Source: CAVRZR01 sp964354215 (GTDB lineage Bacteria; Actinomycetota; Coriobacteriia; Anaerosomatales; CAVRZR01). Taken from it: a stretch of 10,832 nucleotides of DNA. The DNA lies in contig CAYGYT010000052.1 in NCBI GenBank assembly GCA_964354215.1, positions 1 through 10,832 on the forward strand, read 5' to 3'. The position numbers were made by a program, and so were the translations under genes. Below, one piece after another: positions 1 through 5,642 of this stretch. Numbering within the stretch: position 1 is the first letter of the stretch; each line of letters opens with the position of its first letter. Under the pieces are notes generated by a model. It saw only the letters and a list, made by a program, of their open reading frames with translations. It was not told the origin of the DNA and made no database searches.

Positions 1-1
1 C

Positions 2-463
2 ACCCACCCCGCTCCGTTCTACGGCTCGTACTCCGGTCCTGGCCAGTGCTACAGCTGCCACCGCAACGACATGCCCGGCCTGATGGGCGCGAACTCGGCG
101 TCCAACCCGGCATCCGTCTCGTGGGGCACCTCGACGCGCACGGCGGTACAGAGGAACTCCGGCGGCGGCTCAAGCCGCAACAGCTGCACGCAGTGCCACT
201 TCGGCACGGCCGACTATGCAGTGGCTATGGGCAACCAGACCACCAGCACGCCGGCTCCCGATGAAGGCTACGACTTCCCGCACTCGGGTCGTACGACCGA
301 CATCAAGCTCCTCGGCTCCTACACGACGAACATCCCCGCGGGTGGCTTCACCTCCGGTGCGATGGGTACGGCAGGGACCAGCCTGATCCCGGTCGCCATC
401 GGCCAGAGCAACCTCGACGCAGTCTGCCTGCGTTGCCACCCGGGTATCGGCGTCCACCAGTAA
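2..463 (+). CDS. Secreted multiheme cytochrome c, C-terminal part (5' truncated)
   Basis: The reading frame is open from the left edge to the TAA at 461-463, so the N-terminus and any signal peptide lie outside the window. Three covalent heme c sites are visible: CYSCH (47-61), CTQCH (185-199) and CLRCH (425-439). The spacing is wide and irregular, with Gly/Ser/Thr-rich stretches between hemes, which suits a large extracellular multiheme cytochrome rather than a compact NapC-type protein. Isolated histidines, for example in FPHSG, could be distal ligands. No membrane segment or wall-sorting signal occurs at the C-terminus, which ends GIGVHQ. A strong hairpin follows, so this is the last gene of its transcript, just upstream of two anchored cytochromes. 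The likely role is electron transfer outside the cell membrane; the redox partner is not identifiable. An internal ATG at 71 is not the true start, because the heme motif at 47-61 precedes it in the same frame. Confidence 0.88.
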   Translation, partial: THPAPFYGSYSGPGQCYSCHRNDMPGLMGANSASNPASVSWGTSTRTAVQRNSGGGSSRNSCTQCHFGTADYAVAMGNQTTSTPAPDEGYDFPHSGRTTDIKLLGSYTTNIPAGGFTSGAMGTAGTSLIPVAIGQSNLDAVCLRCHPGIGVHQ

Positions 464-504
464 GTCTGGTCGCCTGATACTCACGCTCTGAACGCAAGAG
501 CACT

Positions 505-540
505 GCAGGGCCCCCGGGAGACCGGGGGCCCTGCTCCTTT
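505..540 (+). terminator. Rho-independent-type terminator after the truncated cytochrome
   Basis: A perfect 13-bp inverted repeat (505-517 with 522-534) encloses a GAGA loop of the GNRA type. The stem is almost all G-C. It is followed by TCCTTT, a weak U tract. The hairpin starts 41 nt after the stop codon at 463 and separates this gene from the next unit. Confidence 0.8.
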
Positions 541-569
541 GAGGGCAGCTCAGCCCGCTCGTGTAGAAT
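539..569 (+). promoter_or_regulatory. Putative sigma-70-type promoter for the two-cytochrome operon
   Basis: TAGAAT at 564-569 is a 5/6 match to the -10 consensus. A possible -35, TTGAGG at 539-544, lies 19 nt upstream and overlaps the tail of the preceding terminator. Transcription would start near 576 and leave a leader of roughly 95 nt before the ATG at 673. A 7-bp inverted repeat (AGCCCGC 552-558, GCGGGCT 576-582) brackets the -10 and could be an operator. The spacer is longer than ideal, so this is a moderate call. Confidence 0.4.
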
Positions 570-624
570 CTATGGGCGGGCTCAACAAACGGCAGCCTTG
601 GTGCGTGGGTTGCTTCAGCTGTGT

Positions 625-657
625 TCAGACTGAGCCGCGAGGTCGGCTCCCTCAGAC
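625..657 (+). promoter_or_regulatory. Leader hairpin with flanking direct repeat
   Basis: In the predicted leader, GAGCCG (632-637) can pair with CGGCTC (644-649) across a 6-nt loop. The hairpin is flanked by the direct repeat TCAGAC at 625-630 and 652-657. It lies 16-24 nt before the ATG at 673 and might modulate translation or bind a regulator. I could not match it to any riboswitch class I know. Confidence 0.25.
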
Positions 658-672
658 ACGACAGGCTGGCAT

Positions 673-1404
673 ATGGACCTCGCAGAGCCGCTTGATGATC
701 AGAGCGTAGCGCCGCCGCCCTTGTCAGACCCGGCCCACGAGATGGACCGCCGCGAGACGATGGCGCGGGGGGTCTTTCGCGCTATCGCTGCCGCTGCCGC
801 CCTGGCGATCATCGTTGCTGCCGTTCTGAACTGGCTCTGGATCACTCAGTACGCCCCGGTCCCTCGCAGTGTCGAGACGGTTCTCAGGGGCGGCTCCATC
901 GAGGACGCACTCGCCGCGCGGCCCGTCGACAGCGGGTCGGCGGTGAACAAGCTTGCTCCCGTCATCATCGGATACGAGACGACCGCCCGGCACGCGGTGC
1001 CTGGGGCCACGAGGGGCAAGGGCGAGGCCATCTACAGGTCGTTGGACATGGACGTCGAAGTCCAGGTGGCGATCTCAACCTACGCCTCCGTGGAGATGTT
1101 CGCATCGGAAACGGCCGCGCGCGAGCGCGTGAGGGAGATCATGACGCTGTACCCCGTCAGGCAAGAGAACTCGCTCGTTGCGAGCGTGACGCCGGCGGTC
1201 ACGGGCTTCACCGAGAACGAGGGCGCGCGGGCGATCGTGTGGGTGCGCGACTCCTATGTGACACTCATCAAGACGATGTACGGCCGCGGGATCCCGGCCC
1301 AGCGCCGTGACTTCCTGAAGAACGTCGGTGCGCCCGTTGCCACCGCGACCGACATCTACCAGCGGACCGGCAAGTCCGGTATCGAAGTGGGCAAGGTGCA
1401 GTAG
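673..1404 (+). CDS. Single-pass membrane protein of unknown function, first gene of cytochrome operon
   Basis: This 243-residue protein is not one I recognise. An acidic, proline-containing N-terminus (1-32) precedes one hydrophobic segment at about residues 34-55, rich in Ala, Ile and Val. The remaining roughly 185 residues are predicted to lie outside the membrane and show an alternating alpha/beta pattern, with a strand-like VEVQVAIST near 127-135 and AIVWVRDSYVTLIKT near 186-200. There are no cysteines, so it cannot carry heme c. The ATG at 673 has only a weak AGG upstream; in-frame ATGs at 742 and 760 are possible alternative starts. The gene ends 2 nt before the 12-heme cytochrome start, so the two are almost certainly co-transcribed. 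A role as a subunit, scaffold or assembly partner of the cytochromes is inference from position alone. Confidence 0.8.
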   Translation: MDLAEPLDDQSVAPPPLSDPAHEMDRRETMARGVFRAIAAAAALAIIVAAVLNWLWITQYAPVPRSVETVLRGGSIEDALAARPVDSGSAVNKLAPVIIGYETTARHAVPGATRGKGEAIYRSLDMDVEVQVAISTYASVEMFASETAARERVREIMTLYPVRQENSLVASVTPAVTGFTENEGARAIVWVRDSYVTLIKTMYGRGIPAQRRDFLKNVGAPVATATDIYQRTGKSGIEVGKVQ

Positions 1405-1406
1405 CG

Positions 1407-2438
1407 GTGACGACGCCAAGAACCGTCGTCGCGCGCAGCGAGCGCTCGGCGCGCACACGCCACAACGCCGAGATCGCGTGGTACGTGGTCTTGTCTCTGA
1501 TCCTTGGCCTGGTGCTCGTGGCCGCCATCATCTCCACGGCGGCACTCGTGCCCGCCTACTGCGGGGCGTGCCATCTCGGCGAGGCGACGGCGCTCGGTCA
1601 GAGCGGGCACGCTGGGACGCACTGTGACGCCTGCCACGGAGCCACGACGCTCTTCGGTCTCATCGACAGGCGGCTGAACCTCGTGAGCATGGTCGGGTCG
1701 CAGCTCACTCCGGGTACGCAACAGGTGGTGGCAGCGGTCGGCAACGAGATGTGTCTGTCGTGTCATGACAAGGATGTCGTTTCGGGTACCGTGACTGGCC
1801 GCGGTATCCGGATGAGCCACAAGGAAGTCATCGCCGCCAAGTGGCGCTGCACGGACTGCCACGCCGCCACGGCGCACGCCGGCGCGCAGTCGAACACGTC
1901 CGGCTACTCGATGGATAGCTGCCTCGAGTGTCATAGCGCGGACCCCAAGAACGTGAAGACGTGCGAGGTGTGCCACGTCGGCAAGGCCAAGCCGCAGCGG
2001 GGCGTCTCGGCGGTGAGCTCCTGGAAGATCACGCACGGGCCCGACTGGCGCAAGACCCACGGTCTCGGCAACCTCAAGACATGTGCTTCGTGTCATGGCC
2101 CGGGCTACTGCGTGAGATGCCACAACATGCGGATGCCGCACTCGGAGAACTTCCCCCGGACGCACGGCCAAGAGGTCGTCAATCGGGCCACCGGCGACGA
2201 GGATTGCCTCACGTGTCACGAGAGGAAGACTTGCGACGGATGCCATGGGGTGACCATGCCCCATCCCGTCGAGTTCTTGCGGACACATGCAGAGGAAGTG
2301 GAGCGCTCAGGGCGCGAGGCCTGCTACCGGTGTCACCGGGAGTCCTCGTGCATCAACTGCCACACACGGCATGCACATCCGGGCCTGGCCAAGGACTACA
2401 TCGAACAGCTGCGGGCTAATCCCGTTCGGGTGCCGTGA
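1407..2438 (+). CDS. Membrane-anchored dodecaheme cytochrome c with NapC/NirT-like start
   Basis: The 343-residue product has one transmembrane segment at about 24-47 and then twelve CxxCH heme sites, at residues 52, 73, 116, 148, 172, 186, 226, 235, 267, 276, 306 and 315. A short cytoplasmic N-terminus followed by CGACH, a conserved SGH and CDACHG resembles NapC/NirT/NrfH quinol dehydrogenases, which usually carry 4 or 5 hemes, so this is much longer than that family. Hemes 7-12 come as close pairs, CxxCH-x4-CxxCH, two of them followed by MPHS or MPHP; those histidines are candidate distal ligands. The GTG start at 1407 has AAGGTG (1394-1399) upstream. It lies 2 nt after the previous gene and overlaps the next by 4 nt. 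The likely role is taking electrons from membrane quinol and passing them outward; the quinol step is inferred. It could instead accept electrons from another membrane dehydrogenase. Confidence 0.92.
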   Translation: MTTPRTVVARSERSARTRHNAEIAWYVVLSLILGLVLVAAIISTAALVPAYCGACHLGEATALGQSGHAGTHCDACHGATTLFGLIDRRLNLVSMVGSQLTPGTQQVVAAVGNEMCLSCHDKDVVSGTVTGRGIRMSHKEVIAAKWRCTDCHAATAHAGAQSNTSGYSMDSCLECHSADPKNVKTCEVCHVGKAKPQRGVSAVSSWKITHGPDWRKTHGLGNLKTCASCHGPGYCVRCHNMRMPHSENFPRTHGQEVVNRATGDEDCLTCHERKTCDGCHGVTMPHPVEFLRTHAEEVERSGREACYRCHRESSCINCHTRHAHPGLAKDYIEQLRANPVRVP

Positions 2439-3652
2439 GCGTCCAGGAACTCATCTTCTCGATACGAACCTCGCTTTCCGGAGGCGGCGTCAGCACGGTG
2501 CTCGTGGTGGTGCTTGCCGCGATCGCGGTGATTATCGCGATCGTCGCGGGCATCTTCTACGCGCTCTATCTGTCATCCCCCCGAGGGCGAGTGGGAACGC
2601 TGCTCCAGGGCAAGGCCTCCCGTCGTTCGCGCCCCGCTTCGTGGGTGACCCGCCTGTTCATCGTGGCCGTGATCGTGCTGACGGTCATCGCTGCCGAGTG
2701 GTACATGGGACGCACGCAGACGTGCATCCAGTGTCACAAGAAGTCGGGGCACGTGGCGGCGCTGGCCGAATCAACGCACGAGCAAGTGGCGTGTCTCTCC
2801 TGTCACCGGCCACCAGGGCTCACCGGAGTTGTCAGGCAGTGGTTCGACTACGCGCGGTGGCTGTACGTGTACGGCGCGACGAAGCAAGTGCCGCGTCCCG
2901 AGGGACGCACGATCGTCGAGAATGGATCGTGCCTCAGGTGCCACCAGGCGGTGTTGAAGGGGACCTCGGTGTTCAACGGGATCCGAGTCCGGCATTCGGA
3001 TTTCTTGGAGGAGGGAGCGACGTGCGAGGAGTGTCACAACGCGGTCGCACACCCGCAGGCTGTGCTTCGCGCCAACGAGCCGACGATGGATACGTGCCTG
3101 CGGTGCCACGACGGGAAGACCGCCTCGTACGAGTGCGACACATGCCATTCGAAAGACGCGGCCGCCAATAGCGACATAAGCCGCTACCCCAAGATCGCTC
3201 TGGCAGGGGGATCTGATTCGTGCTACGCGTGCCATGCGGAAGAGGCGTGCACAATCTGTCACGGCGTGAAGATGCCGCACCCCGAGAACTGGGTCGCGGG
3301 CCCGGTCAACGGCACGTCCTACCCGGGTCACGCGCGCGAGGGGTTCGCGCAACGGGAGCTATGCGCCCGCTGTCACTTCGCGTCGGGAACGCCCTTTGTT
3401 GCCGACGACGCCTCGTGCGCGTGCCACGGCCTGTTCGGCAGGCAGCATGGCGGCGCTGCGTGGGTGAAGGAGCACGGTCTGCAGGCTACCGGCGCCAAGC
3501 CGGGTGAGTTCTCCGCCTGCTTCGATTGTCACAGCAACGGCTTCTGTTCGGCATGTCATCCGTCGAGCTACAACGACCTTTACGCTCCCGTTGGCGGAAA
3601 CGACACCTACGTGCGCGACATACCCCTGCCCCCCTCGTACTCAGACTACTAG
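2435..3652 (+). CDS. Two-pass membrane-anchored multiheme cytochrome c (11 CxxCH plus one CxCH)
   Basis: The 405-residue product has two hydrophobic segments (about 20-46 and 71-89) joined by a basic loop containing RRSR, so the loop is probably cytoplasmic and the heme domain external. Canonical CxxCH sites start at residues 97, 120, 166, 197, 221, 234, 263, 272, 310, 362 and 371. A twelfth position, CACH at 328-331 (3416-3427), has one residue too few between the cysteines. The heme domain is a clear paralog of the preceding cytochrome: it shares the GIR-x-x-H, CxxCHxAxAH, MD(S/T)CLxCH and HGVxMPHP patterns. The GTG start overlaps the upstream stop in a GTGA, which suggests translational coupling and matched amounts. 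The C-terminus ends in an uncharged Tyr/Pro-rich tail. It probably extends the electron path begun by its neighbour; the donor and acceptor are not known. Confidence 0.92.
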   Translation: MSVQELIFSIRTSLSGGGVSTVLVVVLAAIAVIIAIVAGIFYALYLSSPRGRVGTLLQGKASRRSRPASWVTRLFIVAVIVLTVIAAEWYMGRTQTCIQCHKKSGHVAALAESTHEQVACLSCHRPPGLTGVVRQWFDYARWLYVYGATKQVPRPEGRTIVENGSCLRCHQAVLKGTSVFNGIRVRHSDFLEEGATCEECHNAVAHPQAVLRANEPTMDTCLRCHDGKTASYECDTCHSKDAAANSDISRYPKIALAGGSDSCYACHAEEACTICHGVKMPHPENWVAGPVNGTSYPGHAREGFAQRELCARCHFASGTPFVADDASCACHGLFGRQHGGAAWVKEHGLQATGAKPGEFSACFDCHSNGFCSACHPSSYNDLYAPVGGNDTYVRDIPLPPSYSDY

Positions 3653-3734
3653 GGATCTGACGCCGCTCGTGTGGAGTGGGACTCCAACGGCCGGTCGGCC
3701 CTCGGATTCTTGTGGTTCTCGTGGAGAAGGGGCG

Positions 3735-3768
3735 TTGACTGCGCCGCTGGCAGGGTCGGTGCTACACT
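3735..3768 (+). promoter_or_regulatory. Putative extended -10 promoter for the envelope-protein operon
   Basis: TACACT at 3763-3768 is preceded by TG at 3760-3761, giving an extended -10. TTGACT, a 5/6 match to the -35 consensus, sits at 3735-3740, but the spacer is 22 nt, longer than the usual 16-19. An extended -10 can work with a poor -35, and a long spacer can also mean an activator is needed. The predicted leader of about 70 nt contains TGTGCC/GGCACA (3793-3798, 3806-3811), which competes with TTCGG/CCGAA (3803-3807, 3821-3825) for pairing. The rest of the 190-nt gap holds a small hairpin (3672-3686) without a U tract and the tandem 9-mers TTCTTGTGG and TTCTCGTGG (3707-3724). Confidence 0.45.
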
Positions 3769-3842
3769 CTCCGCCGGCCAGGATGCCCTGCGTGTGCCCA
3801 GTTTCGGCACAGGACTGCGACCGAAGCTTAAGGAGTTCATCG

Positions 3843-4253
3843 ATGCGCAAGACCGTCATCGTCCTCGCTCTTGTCGTGCTTGTCGCGGCGGGCGCAGCGG
3901 CCTACTTCTTGTTCGTTCCTGGGGCCACTGACGTGCTTCGGTCCCGGCAGGTGATCAAAGACCAGGCGAAGATCCAGAAGATCGCGGTCGGCTACGTAGG
4001 CTTTCCATACAAGGACGACTACCAGATGTCGCGCATCAACGGTTACGTTGACAACCTCGGCTCCGCCAAGCTCTCTCGTGTGGTGTTCGAGATTCGGCTG
4101 CTCGATGCCAAGGGCAACAGGGTCGAGAGAGTGACCTACACGGTGCTCGATGTTCCTGCCAAGTCGCGCAAGTCCTTCGACGCGAACGCCGGCGCCATCA
4201 GCGGGTCACGCAACGCCGAGGCGAAGATCACGGAGATCGAGGTCGTCCGGTGA
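3843..4253 (+). CDS. Small membrane-anchored protein with FxLYD-like beta domain
   Basis: The start chosen is the ATG at 3843, because a strong Shine-Dalgarno TAAGGAG (3829-3835) lies 7 nt upstream; the same frame stays open further upstream but overlaps the cytochrome end with no ribosome site. The 136-residue product has an N-terminal membrane anchor at about 4-25. After a linker, residues 64-115 carry the pattern INGYVDNLG ... RVVFEIRLLDAKGN ... VPAKSRKSFDA, which resembles the FxLYD / DUF3426-like family of small extracytoplasmic beta-sandwich domains. That family is poorly characterised and is often found in envelope proteins. No cysteines are present. It is the first gene of a five-gene unit and overlaps the next gene by 4 nt (GTGA). 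A scaffold or complex-stabilising role is a guess from context. Confidence 0.82.
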   Translation: MRKTVIVLALVVLVAAGAAAYFLFVPGATDVLRSRQVIKDQAKIQKIAVGYVGFPYKDDYQMSRINGYVDNLGSAKLSRVVFEIRLLDAKGNRVERVTYTVLDVPAKSRKSFDANAGAISGSRNAEAKITEIEVVR

Positions 4254-4810
4254 CCACGTCACGCGTTCGCGCATCGCTTCTGGCCGGTACCCTCGTGGCT
4301 TCGCTCTTTGTGGGCTCGACCCTGCTCACGGCATGCGATTCACCTCGCCAGACGCAGGTCACCCCCGCGTCTCAGATCACCGACGAGCCTACGAGCGGGA
4401 TGACCCCTCGCGAGAGGGGTCAGGTCCGCGGCCAGGCCCTCAAGGCCGCTCGGGCGAGCATCGATGCGTTCCTCACCGACGACGCGAACGCGATGCGCTC
4501 GCTGTTCGCCACAGAGTATCCCGTGTACTGGGCCAAGGTGCGCAAGGAGACCGCGGCCGAGGGGCGCAATCGGATTCGCGAGCACGAACTCCAGTCGCTC
4601 GAGGTCACACAGCTGGACGAAGTCGGTACGCAGGCCATCGTCGAGTACTACTTCATCGACAAGTCGTACTACACCGACAAGCGGGGGACGCCGGTCACCG
4701 CGCCGAGTGCGGGCAAGGATGCAGAGGAGATGATCCAGCTGACTCTCGAGAAGAACGACAACAAGTGGGTCGTGATTCGGATGATCGGCGATGAGGCGGT
4801 CATGAAGTGA
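4250..4810 (+). CDS. Lipoprotein with possible NTF2-like domain
   Basis: The 186-residue product starts at a GTG that overlaps the previous stop codon. It has a type II signal peptide: basic MTTSRVR, a hydrophobic stretch at 8-27 and the lipobox LTAC with the acylated cysteine at residue 29. A Pro/Thr/Ser-rich linker (30-55) leads into a globular domain. That domain opens with a helix, continues with IDAFLTDDANAMRSLF (71-86) and an AIVEYYFIDKSYYT strand, and ends ...NKWVVIRMIGDE. A first helix, a 'life of the pocket' acidic patch and a closing antiparallel sheet suggest an NTF2-like or SnoaL-like fold; this is a pattern judgement only. It would sit on the outer face of the cell membrane. The function is not known; the five-gene operon suggests a structural or chaperone part in envelope assembly. 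Confidence 0.82.
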   Translation: MTTSRVRASLLAGTLVASLFVGSTLLTACDSPRQTQVTPASQITDEPTSGMTPRERGQVRGQALKAARASIDAFLTDDANAMRSLFATEYPVYWAKVRKETAAEGRNRIREHELQSLEVTQLDEVGTQAIVEYYFIDKSYYTDKRGTPVTAPSAGKDAEEMIQLTLEKNDNKWVVIRMIGDEAVMK

Positions 4811-4843
4811 CCGAGGGCTCTCTTGGAGAATTTCTGCCTGAGT

Positions 4844-4861
4844 GACGGCGCCGTCGGGCGC
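4844..4861 (+). repeat. Palindrome / small hairpin between lipoprotein and TPR genes
   Basis: GACGGCGCCGTC (4844-4855) is a perfect 12-bp palindrome. An overlapping GCGCC (4848-4852) can pair with GGCGC (4857-4861) around a GTCG loop. It lies in the 96-nt gap before the TPR gene, has no U tract after it, and so is more likely a processing, attenuation or protein-binding site than a terminator. Confidence 0.3.
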
Positions 4862-4894
4862 AGTAGCGAGTAGTCCGAGTCCGGTTTCTGCAAC

Positions 4895-4902
4895 GAGGTG
4901 AT
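4895..4902 (+). promoter_or_regulatory. Strong ribosome binding site that fixes the TPR gene start
   Basis: GAGGTGAT at 4895-4902 is an exact match to the extended Shine-Dalgarno sequence complementary to the 16S rRNA 3' end. It lies 4 nt before the GTG at 4907. A GTG at 4898 is part of this site and therefore is not the start; the ATG at 4919 would be too far away. Confidence 0.75.
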
Positions 4903-4906
4903 ACGT

Positions 4907-5614
4907 GTGTTGGAGCGGATGGTTCCTGTCATCAAGGTCTTCATCGGTCTCGCGATCGTCGGCATCGTGATCGTCGCCGGGTTGCTCGTGCGCTACGTCG
5001 TCACCGGCGGCATGAGCGACTCGCCCCGCAGTGAGGCGGAGCGCGGCGTGGTCGCCGCCCAAGAAGCGGTCAAGGCCAACCCGCAAGACCCCACGGCCAG
5101 AATCAAGCTTGCAGCTGCGTATCTCGAGCAGGACAGCCCGGGGCTTGCAGAAGAGCAGGCCAAGGTCGCCGTGAGGCTCGCTCCCAAGGACCCTGCGGCG
5201 TTCTACATCCTCGGCCTCGTCAACCTGAAGCGGGACGACCCGGGTGCGGCTGTGAAGAACCTCACCAAGGCCGCGACCACCGATGGCCAGGTCGGGCAAT
5301 TCTACCAAGACGCCTACCTGGCGCTTGCTCGCGCACTGGAACGTACGGGCGATACCTCTGCGACGGCCGCCGCGTTCCAGAAGTCGCTTGACCAGGGACC
5401 GGAGAACTCGCTCGTGCTCTTCGAACGCGGCCAGTTCTTCGAGCGCAACAAGCAGTGGGCGAACGCCATCTACGACTACGGCTGGGCGCTCACATACGCC
5501 CCCAACTACGAACCCGCGCGAGCGGCTTTCGACAAGCTCGCGAAGGCGCACCCCGACGCGTACAAGAAGGTGCAGAAGCTCGCGAGCGACGAGAGTTCGG
5601 CAGCGTTCAAGTAG
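4907..5614 (+). CDS. Membrane-anchored TPR protein (operon 3)
   Basis: The 235-residue product begins at a GTG fixed by a near-consensus ribosome site. An N-terminal membrane segment covers about residues 8-30, followed by a short polar linker. From about residue 43 to 202 the protein is built of tetratricopeptide-type helix pairs. Signature positions are visible in ARIKLAAAYLEQ (64-75), AAFYILGLVNLKRDD (97-111), DAYLALARALERTGD (135-149), VLFERGQFFERNKQW (170-184) and NAIYDYGWALTYAPN (186-200). TPR arrays bind peptides or partner proteins; anchored examples such as CcmI and NrfG help deliver apocytochrome to heme ligation. With two multiheme cytochromes next door, a chaperone role is attractive, but it is inference. 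The C-terminus is charged and lacks a further domain. A short gap of 28 nt separates it from the NHL gene. Confidence 0.88.
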   Translation: MLERMVPVIKVFIGLAIVGIVIVAGLLVRYVVTGGMSDSPRSEAERGVVAAQEAVKANPQDPTARIKLAAAYLEQDSPGLAEEQAKVAVRLAPKDPAAFYILGLVNLKRDDPGAAVKNLTKAATTDGQVGQFYQDAYLALARALERTGDTSATAAAFQKSLDQGPENSLVLFERGQFFERNKQWANAIYDYGWALTYAPNYEPARAAFDKLAKAHPDAYKKVQKLASDESSAAFK

Positions 5615-5642
5615 CTCGTCTTAAGACCGAAGGGACAAGAAC

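Noticed and set aside
541..672. Possible GEMM (cyclic di-GMP) or other riboswitch in the cytochrome leader
   Set aside because: I looked for the conserved GEMM segments because such riboswitches often precede multiheme cytochrome genes, but the core motifs are absent. Only a small hairpin is seen.
1356..2288. Long open frame on the - strand (310 codons) under the 12-heme cytochrome
   Set aside because: It is a shadow of GC-rich coding sequence. It has low-complexity Arg/His/Ala composition, no clear ribosome site, and the + strand encodes twelve heme motifs.
1407..2438. Naming the first anchored cytochrome napC, nirT or nrfH
   Set aside because: Only the anchor and first heme pair resemble those families. 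Twelve hemes and the missing nitrate or nitrite reductase partners do not fit.
3504..3842. Upstream extension of the FxLYD-like gene
   Set aside because: The frame stays open but overlaps the cytochrome end, encodes low-quality sequence, and ignores the strong TAAGGAG and ATG at 3829-3845 and the promoter at 3735-3768.
4340..5551. 403-codon open frame on the - strand
   Set aside because: It crosses two well-supported + strand genes and the gap between them, and its product has no recognisable domain or signal. GC-rich antisense frames of this size are expected.
5618..5627. Perfect palindrome GTCTTAAGAC between the TPR and NHL genes
   Set aside because: It is ten bases with no loop or U tract and no second copy, so chance is a sufficient explanation.
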